From contig JABDGW010000029.1 in assembly GCA_013285855.1 (NCBI GenBank), positions 343-35,119 of the forward strand: 34,777 nucleotides of DNA, written 5' to 3'. Positions within the stretch are counted from its first letter, which is position 1; every line of letters starts with the position of its first letter. The position numbers and the translations under genes were made by a program. The stretch comes from Bacteroidota bacterium. GTDB taxonomy: Bacteria > Bacteroidota > Bacteroidia > Chitinophagales > Chitinophagaceae. Below are positions 17,104 to 26,601 of this stretch, in pieces. The notes under the pieces are model-generated. The model searched no databases. It saw nothing but the letters and a program-made list of their open reading frames with translations, and was not told the DNA's origin.

Positions 17104-17141
17104 GTGTTTAAATTACACAATGAACAGTGTAACAATTACAC
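17104..17141 (+). promoter_or_regulatory. Tandem 15-bp palindromes, candidate operator pair upstream of the first susC
   Basis: Two 15-bp sites with the same design lie 23 bp apart centre to centre: GTGTTTAAATTACAC (17104-17118, imperfect) and GTGTAACAATTACAC (17127-17141, perfect arms GTGTAA and TTACAC around CAA). The half-site TTACAC therefore occurs at 17113-17118 and 17136-17141, with its complement at 17127-17132. They sit about 60-100 bp upstream of the predicted -7 box, suitable for a dimeric transcription factor. No such pair occurs before the second susC. The bound regulator is unknown and no candidate gene is in the window. Confidence 0.55.
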
Positions 17142-17160
17142 ATTAAAAAAATTTCTACTT

Positions 17161-17209
17161 TTTTTGGACTGCATGCAATGAATTGTTAATTTTAACTGTC
17201 CTATATTAT
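17161..17209 (+). promoter_or_regulatory. Promoter/leader block of the first susC, shared with the second susC
   Basis: The block contains TTTTTGGA, then GCATGCAATGAATT (17171-17184), TTAAT, TGTC and TATATT (17202-17207). The same words occur in the same order and nearly the same spacing before the second susC (28276-28322). TATATT with the following bases partly fits the Bacteroidota -7 consensus TAnnTTTG. The start codon lies about 30 bases downstream. Conservation of non-coding sequence between diverged paralogues supports a functional role; the exact transcription start is inferred. Confidence 0.6.
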
Positions 17210-17236
17210 TATTTTATCACCTTTTTATTATTACTT

Positions 17237-20200
17237 ATGAGACAAAAAATCGATTGCTTTTTTGTGCGGTTATGCGCACCTATGTTTTTGTTTTTGATTC
17301 TGGGCTTTTCTGCTATTGCTCAGCAACCCGTGACGGGCAAAATAACAAATAGCAAGGATGGCACGCCCATTGGCTTCGCAACTGTAACAGTTAAAGGAAC
17401 CACCGTGGCAACAGTATCTAATGCAGACGGTTCTTTCATAATTAATTTACCCGCAGGTAAAACAACACTTATCGTTTCTTCAGTTGGCTTTACTACTATC
17501 GAATCCCAGGTTACAGGAGGAGTAGCAGACATCAAGCTGGCAGAAACTACTTCTTCATTAGATGAAATTGTTGTTACAGGGTATACTGCACAAAAAAAGA
17601 AGGATATTACGGGTGCAGTAGCTGTTGTTGACGTAAAAAATTTAAAGGCCATCCCGAGCGGTAACCCCGATCAAATGTTGCAGGGGCAGGCTGCTGGCGT
17701 ACAGGTTATAACTTCCGGGCAACCCGGCGCAAACTCCCAGATAAATATACGAGGCATTACTTCCTTTGGAAATAATGATCCTTTGTACATAATTGATGGC
17801 GTGCAGGCAAGCCTTCATGACATAAACCCTGCAGACATAGAATCGATACAGGTTTTGAAAGATGCAGGATCTGCTGCTATTTATGGTGTGCAGGGTTCTA
17901 ACGGAGTTATTGTTGTAACAACAAAGAAAGGAAAGGGAGCAAAAACTTCACTTAATTATGACGGTTATGTTGGAGTACAGAAACCTATAAGTGGTAATCC
18001 TTTGCACTTGCTTGATGCTCCGGAAATGATGCAATTGGCTCAAAAAGTAGGTGATGGAACTGACCTATATGGAGATAATTATACTATACCAGACTATATA
18101 TACAGTGACCAGGTTACAGGCGTTAGGGGTACCGGAAACGCAGGAGATCCTGCTGTTGACCCTTCAAAATATTTTTTCGATCCTTCACATGCAGCAGATT
18201 ATTTTATTGCGAAAACAAATAAAACCGGTACAGACTGGTTTCACGAAGTATTCAAACCGGCTTTACAACAAAGCCATACAATTAGTGCAAGTGGGGCAAC
18301 TGATAAAAGCGCATACATGTTTTCATTAAATTACCTCGATCAACAAGGGACTGTAACGAATACCTATTTAAAAAGATACTCTGTTAGGATAAACACCATG
18401 ACGACCATAAAAAATATAATAAGGATTGGGGAAAACGCTTATGTTTTTTATAAAGATAATCCCCAGGTGCCTAACCTTTGGGAAAATAGTATAATTGCAG
18501 GAGTTTATGGTGCTTTACCAATTTTGCCGGTGCATGATATTGCCGGTAATTATGCAGGAGCTTACGATGGTCCGGGTCTTGGAAATGCGGGTAATCCCGT
18601 AGCAGGACAAGACAGGTCAGGAACAGACAAAAGAAACACATGGGATATAATTGGTAACGTATTTGCAGAGGTTGACCTGTTCAGGCATTTTACAGCACGT
18701 ACTAGTTTCGGTGGTACTGTTGATAACCAATACTATTACAATTTTGGTTTTACTCCTTACGAGTCATTTGAAAACCATAACCTGGCAAACAGCTTTACAG
18801 AAGGATCTCTGTACAGCAGTACGTGGCTTTGGACCAATACCCTGTCATACAGTAATGTCTTTGCACAAAAACATTCTTTAAAAGTTCTTGTTGGATCGGA
18901 GGCCAAGAATACTTATGCAAGAGGCGTAGAAGGTGCCAGAAATAATTATAGTCCTACCCTGGCTACTGATCCTTATTTCTGGACACTTAATAATGGTACT
19001 GCACAGATTGTTAACCAAACTTATGGTTATTATGCAGGCGGCCCGGTTGTCTCCACTTCGCTGTATTCAATTTTTGCCAGACTGGATTATTCTTTTAATA
19101 ATACATATTTACTCGGTGCTACGTTTAGAAGAGATGGCGCATCTGTACTTGCTCCGGATGTGCGTTATGGTAATTTCCCTTCTGTATCTATAGGATGGAG
19201 AATTTCTCAGTATGATTTCATGAAGAATATTGACTTTATCAGCGACCTGAAATTAAGAGGTAGTTGGGGTAAATTAGGTTCAGTTTTGAACGTTAATCCC
19301 GCCAATCCTTTTAATGCGTATGGTCAAAGCACACAAAGTTCCTTCTACGACATTAATGGTACCAGTAACTCTTCAGTGCCGGGCTATTTGCAAACCCAGG
19401 TAGGAAATTCCAAGACGAGCTGGGAAGAAGATAAAATTGTCAACATTGGTCTGGATGCGACCTTATTTAAAAATAAGTTAGATTTTACCGCTGAATATTT
19501 TGATAAGACTGTTGACGGATTACTTTTCCAATACAGCTTTCCCGCTGCCGGAATTGGATTTGCCACTTATCCGGTTGTAAATGGTGCTGATATTGAAAAT
19601 AAAGGATTTGAAATTAATGCTACTTATCATGGAACAGCTACTAAAGATTTGAAATTTGATATTGGTGTTAATTTCACTCATTATGATAATAAAGTATTGG
19701 CAGTTCCAAATCCTGGCTATTTTGACGTAGGAGCATCCCGCCAGGGCCAATTGGTTAGAAATATGCCTGGAGAACCTTTAGGATCCTTTTATGGTTATAA
19801 AGTGATAGGTATATTCCAGGATAGCAACCAGGTTAAAGGATCTGCTTTTCAGCCTGATGCTGCTCCCGGACGATTCGAATTTGCAGATATAGATGGAAAT
19901 GATACTATAAATGCAAATGACCGTACCGCTATTGGTAATCCAAATCCTGATTTTACGTATGGCTTAAATTTAGGTGTAACGTATAAAAACTGGACGTTAA
20001 GCGCCTTCTTTTATGGTTCTCAGGGTAACGATGATTATAATGAAGTTAGGTACTGGACAGATTTTTATGGAACATTTCCTGTAACAAAAAGTAAGGACGC
20101 ATTGTATAATTCCTGGACGCCAAGTAATCCAAATGCTAAAGTTCCTATACTTGAAACAAATGAAAACCAAAGTACGGCTAATGCATCAAGTTCCTACTTT

Positions 20201-20485
20201 ATAGAAAATGGATCTTTCTTTAAATGCCGGTATGTAAAATTGGCGTATGATTTTAAACCCAATTTACTAAAACATATTGGTGTGAATAGCATGACGATGT
20301 ATATACAGGCTTTGAATTTGTTTACCATTACTAACTATAGTGGCTTGGATCCGGAATTGCAATCTGCTGGTTCCTCTAATGGCGCTAACCCGGGTTTTGC
20401 AGCCAATGCTTCTTTCGGAATTGATTATGGTAACTATCCCAACAATCAAAAATCATATTTAGTAGGGGTAAGTTTAAACTTTTAA
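17237..20485 (+). CDS. SusC/RagA-family TonB-linked outer membrane transporter (first pair)
   Basis: This 1082-residue protein forms the outer membrane barrel that imports oligosaccharides captured by its SusD partner, powered by TonB. After a signal peptide ending SAIAQ comes a carboxypeptidase-regulatory-like domain (VTGKITNSKDGTPIGFATVTVKG is its start, by position 32 onward). Then follow the SSLDEIVVTGY segment and the plug domain, with QGQAAGVQV, INIRGITSFGNNDPLYIIDGV and SIQVLKDAGSAAIYG, then the long barrel ending in a C-terminal Phe (VGVSLNF). There is no N-terminal STN domain, so it is not the type that signals to an ECF sigma/anti-sigma pair. I use the ATG at 17237; an in-frame upstream start at 17183 would fall inside the promoter block. 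The susD gene follows within about 20 bases. Confidence 0.95.
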   Translation: MRQKIDCFFVRLCAPMFLFLILGFSAIAQQPVTGKITNSKDGTPIGFATVTVKGTTVATVSNADGSFIINLPAGKTTLIVSSVGFTTIESQVTGGVADIKLAETTSSLDEIVVTGYTAQKKKDITGAVAVVDVKNLKAIPSGNPDQMLQGQAAGVQVITSGQPGANSQINIRGITSFGNNDPLYIIDGVQASLHDINPADIESIQVLKDAGSAAIYGVQGSNGVIVVTTKKGKGAKTSLNYDGYVGVQKPISGNPLHLLDAPEMMQLAQKVGDGTDLYGDNYTIPDYIYSDQVTGVRGTGNAGDPAVDPSKYFFDPSHAADYFIAKTNKTGTDWFHEVFKPALQQSHTISASGATDKSAYMFSLNYLDQQGTVTNTYLKRYSVRINTMTTIKNIIRIGENAYVFYKDNPQVPNLWENSIIAGVYGALPILPVHDIAGNYAGAYDGPGLGNAGNPVAGQDRSGTDKRNTWDIIGNVFAEVDLFRHFTARTSFGGTVDNQYYYNFGFTPYESFENHNLANSFTEGSLYSSTWLWTNTLSYSNVFAQKHSLKVLVGSEAKNTYARGVEGARNNYSPTLATDPYFWTLNNGTAQIVNQTYGYYAGGPVVSTSLYSIFARLDYSFNNTYLLGATFRRDGASVLAPDVRYGNFPSVSIGWRISQYDFMKNIDFISDLKLRGSWGKLGSVLNVNPANPFNAYGQSTQSSFYDINGTSNSSVPGYLQTQVGNSKTSWEEDKIVNIGLDATLFKNKLDFTAEYFDKTVDGLLFQYSFPAAGIGFATYPVVNGADIENKGFEINATYHGTATKDLKFDIGVNFTHYDNKVLAVPNPGYFDVGASRQGQLVRNMPGEPLGSFYGYKVIGIFQDSNQVKGSAFQPDAAPGRFEFADIDGNDTINANDRTAIGNPNPDFTYGLNLGVTYKNWTLSAFFYGSQGNDDYNEVRYWTDFYGTFPVTKSKDALYNSWTPSNPNAKVPILETNENQSTANASSSYFIENGSFFKCRYVKLAYDFKPNLLKHIGVNSMTMYIQALNLFTITNYSGLDPELQSAGSSNGANPGFAANASFGIDYGNYPNNQKSYLVGVSLNF

Positions 20486-20505
20486 TAATGCTAAAAGAAA
20501 ATAAA

Positions 20506-22464
20506 ATGAAGACTATAAATTATAAAGTAATAATTGCATTTTTCTCAGCGATGGCAATAGTTACGATTATTGCCTGTAATAAAAGCTTTTTAAATAAGCC
20601 TTTGACCGGACCAGTTACCCAACAAAATTTAGCAAATAAGGCCGGCGTCGAAGGTTTATTAATTGGAGCTTATTCTTTACTTGATGGCGTAGGAGCTGCA
20701 GGCACAACCGGCGTTCCTGCCTTAATTTCCCCTGATGGTTCCGGTGGTATATGGGAAGGTTCAGCAGATGACTGGATATTTAGCAGCGTACCTGGCGGTG
20801 ATGATCACAAAGGCTCATTCCAACAAGACCAGGGAGCTTACTTTCTTCCGGTTCAGGCTTATGACGCAGATCCCTCCAGTTTATATTTAGATGATAAATG
20901 GATAATAGTATATGCTTCTGTTGCAAGATGTAATGATGTTTTGAAAACAATGGCACTGGTTACAGATGGTTCTTTATCGCCGGCAGATACTATAGAAATA
21001 AGAGCTGAAACACAATTTTTAAGAGGAGTATATCACCTCGAAGCAAAGAAAATGTGGAATAACATTCCTTATATTGACGAGTCAATAGACTTGGTTAAGA
21101 ACAACTATTTAGTGTCAAACACTACAGATACCTGGCCGATGATCGAAGCAGATTTTCAATATGCTGCAGCCCATTTACCAGAAAAGCAATCTGAAGTTGG
21201 TAGAGCAAATAGCTGGGCTGCCAAGGCGTTTCTTGCCAAGTGCTATATGTATGAAAAGAAATTTCCAGAAGCATATACTTTAATTAAGGATATAATTGCT
21301 AATGGAAAAACTTCCAAGGGAGAAAAATATGCTCTTTTACCTCACTACGGTGACAACTTTAATGCTGCATTTAAAAACAATGCAGAAGCTGTATTTTCTG
21401 CGCAGGAATCTGTATTGGATAATGCCGGCGGTCAAAACGGAAATGGAGGAGACGTACTGAATTTTCCCTATGGTGGCCCAACAACATGTTGCGGGTTTAA
21501 CCAGCCTTCTTATAGTCTTGCAAATTCATTCAAAACAGATCCTGCTACAGGATTGCCATTGTTAGATAATTTTAATGATTTCGACATTAAAAGTGACGAA
21601 GGCTTATCTACGTGGTCTTATAATCTGGATGATGATAAACATCCACAAAATAAGGATACTTTTCAGACCTACCAGGGAACTTTAGATCCTCGTATTGACT
21701 GGTCAATAGGCAGAAGAGGTATTCCTTACTTAGATTGGGGGTTACCTCCGGGACAATCATGGATCAGGGACCAGGAAAATGCAGGCCCGTATATACCTAT
21801 TAAACAGGTAGTTTCCAAAGCGCAACAGGCGTCACTTGCTGAAGCGTATGGCGGATGGGCTCCTAACCAGGCAACTGCTAATAACTATGCCTATATCCGC
21901 TTTGCCCAGGTTTTGTTGTGGGCAGCAGAATGCGCTGCACAGTCTGGCGATTTAAGTGCAGCTACTAATTATGTAAATCAAGTAAGACAAAGAAATGTTG
22001 ATCCATCAGGATGGGTTCATCAATATAATAAAAATCAATATGGGGTTCAGGATGCTTTATTGGGTTCTTCAAGCACTCCAGCGGCTAATTATAAGGTTGG
22101 TTTATACCCTGTATTTACAAGTAAGGATAATGCTTTAAAAGCTATTTATTTTGAAAATAAATTAGAAACATCTTCAGAAGGCCATCGTTTCTTTGACGTG
22201 GTAAGATGGGGCATTGCAGATGAAGAGCTAAACGCATATGTAGCACATGAAACGGGCTATAATCATAGCTTTGATCCTGCACATCCGATATTTTATGATC
22301 CATTGGGAACGCCTAAGGGAAATCTTACCAATCCGCCAAGGTCGGTTACACCTGCTGCACATTTTACAAAAGGGAAGAGCGAATATTATGCTATTCCCCA
22401 GGCGCAAATTGATGCGAGCAGGGTGAACGGAGTATCATCTTTAACGCAAAATCCAGGTTATTAA
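20506..22464 (+). CDS. SusD/RagB-family glycan-binding outer membrane lipoprotein (first pair)
   Basis: SusD proteins form the lid on the SusC barrel and bind glycan at the cell surface. The protein has a lipoprotein signal with lipobox IIAC (Cys24), the N-terminal NKSFLNKPLTGP segment, TPR-like helices (AETQFLRGVYHLEAKKMWNNIP, residues about 165-185; NSWAAKAFLAKCYMYEKKFPEAY further on) and the family hallmark EGHRFFDVVRWG near residue 565, ending in LTQNPGY. At 652 residues it is longer than many SusDs. I chose the ATG at 20506 because it is preceded by an A-rich stretch and gives a compact signal peptide; an ATG at 20488, two bases after the susC stop, would add six residues and is possible. 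A strong terminator follows 25 bases after the stop. Confidence 0.93.
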   Translation: MKTINYKVIIAFFSAMAIVTIIACNKSFLNKPLTGPVTQQNLANKAGVEGLLIGAYSLLDGVGAAGTTGVPALISPDGSGGIWEGSADDWIFSSVPGGDDHKGSFQQDQGAYFLPVQAYDADPSSLYLDDKWIIVYASVARCNDVLKTMALVTDGSLSPADTIEIRAETQFLRGVYHLEAKKMWNNIPYIDESIDLVKNNYLVSNTTDTWPMIEADFQYAAAHLPEKQSEVGRANSWAAKAFLAKCYMYEKKFPEAYTLIKDIIANGKTSKGEKYALLPHYGDNFNAAFKNNAEAVFSAQESVLDNAGGQNGNGGDVLNFPYGGPTTCCGFNQPSYSLANSFKTDPATGLPLLDNFNDFDIKSDEGLSTWSYNLDDDKHPQNKDTFQTYQGTLDPRIDWSIGRRGIPYLDWGLPPGQSWIRDQENAGPYIPIKQVVSKAQQASLAEAYGGWAPNQATANNYAYIRFAQVLLWAAECAAQSGDLSAATNYVNQVRQRNVDPSGWVHQYNKNQYGVQDALLGSSSTPAANYKVGLYPVFTSKDNALKAIYFENKLETSSEGHRFFDVVRWGIADEELNAYVAHETGYNHSFDPAHPIFYDPLGTPKGNLTNPPRSVTPAAHFTKGKSEYYAIPQAQIDASRVNGVSSLTQNPGY

Positions 22465-22489
22465 TAAATAAAATTTATTTTCATACAAT

Positions 22490-22522
22490 AAAAGGTAGAG
22501 TATCTTAGCTCTACCTTTTTTT
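22490..22522 (+). terminator. Rho-independent terminator after the first SusCD pair
   Basis: A perfect stem, AAAGGTAGAG (22491-22500) with CTCTACCTTT (22509-22518), closes an 8-base loop, and can be extended by one A-T pair. It runs directly into seven Ts (22516-22522). The next gene begins only 23 bases later on the same strand, so this looks like a partial terminator limiting expression of the downstream FG-GAP genes relative to susCD. Confidence 0.88.
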
Positions 22523-22545
22523 ATTAACTTATCTTAAATTTTACA

Positions 22546-25500
22546 GTGAATTTAAAGTTTCAGTTAGCTTGCTTACTAAGTGCATGCTTTTCAGGTTTTT
22601 TTTTGTTATCCTGTAATCAAAACGATGCTTTATTTATTAAGGTTTCCTCATCGTCTTCCAATATAAAATTTACTAATCAAATTATCGAGAATGATTCAAT
22701 TAATCCTCTCGACGTAGAGAATATGTATAATGGTGGTGGCGTCGGAATAGGAGATTTCAACAACGACGGATTGCTGGATATTTATTTTACCGGCAACATG
22801 GTATCTAATAAATTATATCTTAATAAAGGCAATTTTAAATTTGAAGATGTTACTAATGAAGCCGGTGTTGATGGTGAAGGCAAATGGTCAAGAGGAGTTG
22901 CAGTTATTGATATTAATAATGATGGATTGCCGGATATATATGTATCTGAAACCTTAAAAAAAGATCCGCAGCAACGCGCCAATCTTTTATACATCAACCA
23001 GGGAAACGATAAAGATGGTATTCCTCATTTTAAAGAAATGGCAAAAGAATATGATTTGGCAGATACAGGACATTCAACACAAACTGCATTTTTTGATTAC
23101 GATAATGATGGTGATTTAGATGCATACATTGCAACCAATGTAATTACAAAACAGATTTTTACTGATCAGTTCAGGCCAATACTTAGAAACGGCGAAAACC
23201 CAAGTACAGGTCGTCTGCTTCGAAATGATTTTGACAATGCACGGAATCATCCTGTTTTCACTGATGTTTCAAAACAAGCGGGAATACAAACAGAAGGTTA
23301 TGCTCATGCTGTCACAATATGTGATATCAATAATGATGGATGGAAAGATATATATGTTACAAACGATTTTGTTACAAACGACCTCTTATGGATAAATAAC
23401 CATGATGGAACATTTACAGATGAGCTTTCAGATTATTTCAAGCATACTTCTGCAAATTCAATGGGGAACGATATCACTGATATCAATAACGATGGCTTAC
23501 CGGATGTGATTTGCTTAGACATGAGCCCGCAGGATAATTTCCGAAAAAAAATGATGCTGAATCCCAACAGTTATCAGCACTATCTGAACAGCAATATTTA
23601 TGGATACAATTATCAATATGTAAGAAATACTTTGCAATTAAACTGCGGCAATTCAATTACAGAAAATGATTCCATATCACATCCTGTTTTCAGCGATATA
23701 GGTTTCTATGCAGGAATTTCACAAACTGATTGGAGCTGGACGCCTGTTGTAGCAGATTTTGATAATGATGGAAATCGTGATATAATTATAACCAATGGTT
23801 ATCCTAAAGATGTTACCGATCATGATTTTATTGCATTTAGAGATAAGGCAGAATTTATTGCAAGCAAACAGCAACTGATGCAGGCAATCCCTCAGGTTAA
23901 ACTGCATAATTATGCATATCGAAATAATGGCGATTTAAGTTTTAAAGATGTTACCCAAAACTGGGGTTTGCAAATGCCTTCATTTTCAAATGGGGCAGTA
24001 TATGTTGATTTGGATAATGACGGGGACCTTGATCTTGTTATAAACAATATTAATGATGAAGCATCAGTATATAAAAATACTTCACGCGAAAAAAATAAAA
24101 ACAATACACACTTTTTAAATGTAAAGTTTACAGGCAATGAAAAAAATATAAATGGCATTGGTGCATTGTCGGATATTTATTACAACAATGGCAATCATCA
24201 ATTTTGGGAAAATACGCCTTATCGCGGTTATCTTTCAACTATACAGGATGTTGCACATTTTGGATTAGATACAATTACAACAATTGATTCTGTAATCATC
24301 CGTTGGGCTGATTTTAAAAAGCAGGTTATTCGAAATGTAAAGGCAGATCAAACATTAATTGTAAATATTAAAAATGCTAATCTGCCTTATAATTTTAATA
24401 CAAATAAAATTGATTCAGCGGCTTTGTTTAACAACATTACAGATTCTGTAAATATTCATTACACACAGCAAGACAAAGATTTTATTGACTTCAATATTCA
24501 AAAATTATTGCCGCATAAGTTTTCAGAATTTGGTCCCGGCATGGCAACTGGTGATATTAATGGCGATGGATTGGATGATATAATTACAGGTGGTTCTTTT
24601 TACTATGCCGATAAAAAATTCATGCAACAAAAGAACGGCACATTCACACAAAGCAATTTACAAGTGCTGAAAGATTCACTCAGTAAAAATGCGGAAGATG
24701 AAGGCATTTTATTGTTTGATGCTGATGGTGATGGTGATCTTGATTTATATGTTTCAAGTGGCGGTTATGAAATTGATCATGATTCACCAACATACCAGGA
24801 TCGTTTTTATATAAATGATGGAAAAGGAAATTTTACTTTGGATTCAACTGCTTTGCCTCAAAACTTTACCAGTAAATTTTGCGTACGTGCGGCAGATTAT
24901 GATAAAGATGGCGATCTTGATTTGTTTGTTGCAGGAAGAGTTGATCCATGGAATTATCCCAAACCTGTTTCAAGTTTTATTTTAAGAAATGATACTAAAA
25001 ACGGCGTAATAAAATTTACTGATGTTACTAAAACCGTTGCGCCATCACTTGTAAATGTCGGCTTAACATGCGATGCTGTTTTTTCAGATTTTAATAATGA
25101 CGGTTGGCCTGATCTTATTCTTGCCGGTGAATGGATGCCGGTAACTTTCCTACAAAATAATAAAGGCATTTTTAAAGATGTAACATTAACATCAGGCATC
25201 GCTGATCAAATAGGCTGGTGGAATACAATTGCTGCAGGAGATTTTGATAATGACGGAGACATAGATTATATAATTGGCAATGCCGGTTTAAATACATTTT
25301 ATAAAGCAAGTGATAAATATCCTGTTTCAGTATATGCAAAAGATTTTAATAATGACGGTAGTTACGATGCTATAACTTCTGTTTATTTACCAGATAATAA
25401 TAAAGATTATGATATAAAAGAATTTCCTGCATCATCAAGAGATGAAATGATAAAACAAATGATACCCATGCGCAGGAAATATGAAAACTATAAGTCTTAT

Positions 25501-26139
25501 GCAACAGCTACAATGGATTCTTTGCTATCTGCAGACGATAAAAAAGATGCTGTTATTTATCATGCAAATAATCTTGCATCCTGTTATTTACAAAATGATG
25601 GAAACGGGAAATTTACTTTAAAAAGATTACCTGTGCAGGCGCAACTTTCTATGTTATGTGGAATGTCTGTTTCAGATTTTAATGGAGATGGAAATCTTGA
25701 TGTGGTTATTAATGGCAATGATTACGGAACTGAAGTTGGTACAGGAAGATATGATGCTTTAAATGGTTTAATGATGCAAGGTGATGGAAAGGGAAATTTT
25801 ATTTCATTATCAATTATGCAAAGCGGTATTTATATTCCGGGTAATGGGAAATCTTTAGTGCAATTACGCAATTATAAAAATGAATGCTTACTCGCAGCAA
25901 GTGAAAATCGTGGGCCGCTGCGTATTTTCAAGCTTAAAGAAAATGTTACCTGTATGCCTGTAAATTCAAATGATGAATACGCAATTATCAAATTAAAAAA
26001 TGGCAAAGTACGAAGAGAACAATTTTACTATGGCATGTCGTATCTTTCGCAATCAGCAAGATATCTTAATATTAATTCTTCAATAAAATCAGTGCAGATA
26101 TTCAATACAAAAGGTGAAAGCCGAACAATTAATTTTTGA
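22546..26139 (+). CDS. FG-GAP/VCBS-repeat lipoprotein with UnbV (ASPIC) domain, CRTAC1-like
   Basis: A 1197-residue lipoprotein starting at a GTG, with lipobox LLSC (Cys23); no in-frame ATG precedes its first repeat. It carries fourteen calcium-binding D-x-(D/N)-x-D-G-x-x-D loops, from DFNNDGLLD near residue 69 to DFNGDGNLD near residue 1048, predicting one or two beta-propellers. Between the seventh and eighth loops lies a UnbV/ASPIC-type domain (GYLSTIQDVAHFGLDT, then IIRWADFKKQVI). Such proteins are common beside SusCD genes in Chitinophagaceae, but their function is not established; adhesion, glycan binding and an enzymatic role have all to be considered. It follows a terminator by 23 bases and overlaps the DUF1573 gene start by one base (TGATG). 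Confidence 0.9.
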   Translation: MNLKFQLACLLSACFSGFFLLSCNQNDALFIKVSSSSSNIKFTNQIIENDSINPLDVENMYNGGGVGIGDFNNDGLLDIYFTGNMVSNKLYLNKGNFKFEDVTNEAGVDGEGKWSRGVAVIDINNDGLPDIYVSETLKKDPQQRANLLYINQGNDKDGIPHFKEMAKEYDLADTGHSTQTAFFDYDNDGDLDAYIATNVITKQIFTDQFRPILRNGENPSTGRLLRNDFDNARNHPVFTDVSKQAGIQTEGYAHAVTICDINNDGWKDIYVTNDFVTNDLLWINNHDGTFTDELSDYFKHTSANSMGNDITDINNDGLPDVICLDMSPQDNFRKKMMLNPNSYQHYLNSNIYGYNYQYVRNTLQLNCGNSITENDSISHPVFSDIGFYAGISQTDWSWTPVVADFDNDGNRDIIITNGYPKDVTDHDFIAFRDKAEFIASKQQLMQAIPQVKLHNYAYRNNGDLSFKDVTQNWGLQMPSFSNGAVYVDLDNDGDLDLVINNINDEASVYKNTSREKNKNNTHFLNVKFTGNEKNINGIGALSDIYYNNGNHQFWENTPYRGYLSTIQDVAHFGLDTITTIDSVIIRWADFKKQVIRNVKADQTLIVNIKNANLPYNFNTNKIDSAALFNNITDSVNIHYTQQDKDFIDFNIQKLLPHKFSEFGPGMATGDINGDGLDDIITGGSFYYADKKFMQQKNGTFTQSNLQVLKDSLSKNAEDEGILLFDADGDGDLDLYVSSGGYEIDHDSPTYQDRFYINDGKGNFTLDSTALPQNFTSKFCVRAADYDKDGDLDLFVAGRVDPWNYPKPVSSFILRNDTKNGVIKFTDVTKTVAPSLVNVGLTCDAVFSDFNNDGWPDLILAGEWMPVTFLQNNKGIFKDVTLTSGIADQIGWWNTIAAGDFDNDGDIDYIIGNAGLNTFYKASDKYPVSVYAKDFNNDGSYDAITSVYLPDNNKDYDIKEFPASSRDEMIKQMIPMRRKYENYKSYATATMDSLLSADDKKDAVIYHANNLASCYLQNDGNGKFTLKRLPVQAQLSMLCGMSVSDFNGDGNLDVVINGNDYGTEVGTGRYDALNGLMMQGDGKGNFISLSIMQSGIYIPGNGKSLVQLRNYKNECLLAASENRGPLRIFKLKENVTCMPVNSNDEYAIIKLKNGKVRREQFYYGMSYLSQSARYLNINSSIKSVQIFNTKGESRTINF

Positions 26140-26600
26140 TGATGAATTATAAAAACCTGATAACTTTTGTTGTGTGTTTAGTTGTGATCGCTTGTAATAG
26201 TAATAAAAATCCATACGCAAATAATTTAGGAATAAACCCCGCATTAGCAGCACAAATTGATACTGCTCATTATACATTAATTAAATGGCAGGATACAATT
26301 ATAAATTTTGGAACAATAAAAGAAGGCGATTCTGTTCTTTTAAAATATAAATTTTATAATGCTGGAAAAACCCCTTTGTTTGTATTGCAAACAAGACCTG
26401 CCTGCGGATGCACAGTAACTGATTTTCCTAAGGACCCGATCATGCCTGGAAAATCTGGTGTTATTACTGGAATTTTCAGAAGCATTTATCATCCGGGAAA
26501 CACTTATAAAACTATACAGGTTGTAACAAATACCCGCAACAAATCGAGCCGCTTGCTGGTATTTAAAGGAATGGTTGAGCCTTCTAAGAAAAGTAATTAA
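26139..26600 (+). CDS. DUF1573 lipoprotein
   Basis: This 153-residue protein has a lipobox VIAC (Cys19) and then one DUF1573 domain: INFGTIKEGDSVLLKYKF, the NAGKTPLFVLQTRPACGCT segment with the conserved CGC motif, and a final strand VFKGMVEP. DUF1573 is an Ig-like (ASH/PapD-like) domain frequent in Bacteroidota surface and periplasmic proteins, with no agreed biochemical role. I use the ATG at 26139, which shares one base with the previous stop; an ATG at 26142 and an in-frame TTG at 26136 are alternatives. It is squeezed between two FG-GAP genes with almost no spacing, so the three are probably one functional set. Confidence 0.88.
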   Translation: MMNYKNLITFVVCLVVIACNSNKNPYANNLGINPALAAQIDTAHYTLIKWQDTIINFGTIKEGDSVLLKYKFYNAGKTPLFVLQTRPACGCTVTDFPKDPIMPGKSGVITGIFRSIYHPGNTYKTIQVVTNTRNKSSRLLVFKGMVEPSKKSN

Positions 26601-26601
26601 A

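Noticed and set aside
17183-17236. Extended N-terminus of the first SusC
   Set aside because: The extension lies within the promoter block shared with the second susC, and the ATG at 17237 gives a signal peptide placed like that of the second SusC.
22740-25720. Repeated short DNA words such as GATATTAATAATGATGG-like segments, suggesting a nucleotide repeat array
   Set aside because: They encode the calcium-binding D-x-(D/N)-x-D-G-x-x-D loops of FG-GAP repeats in frame; the spacing is irregular and the repetition is at protein level, not a CRISPR or satellite.
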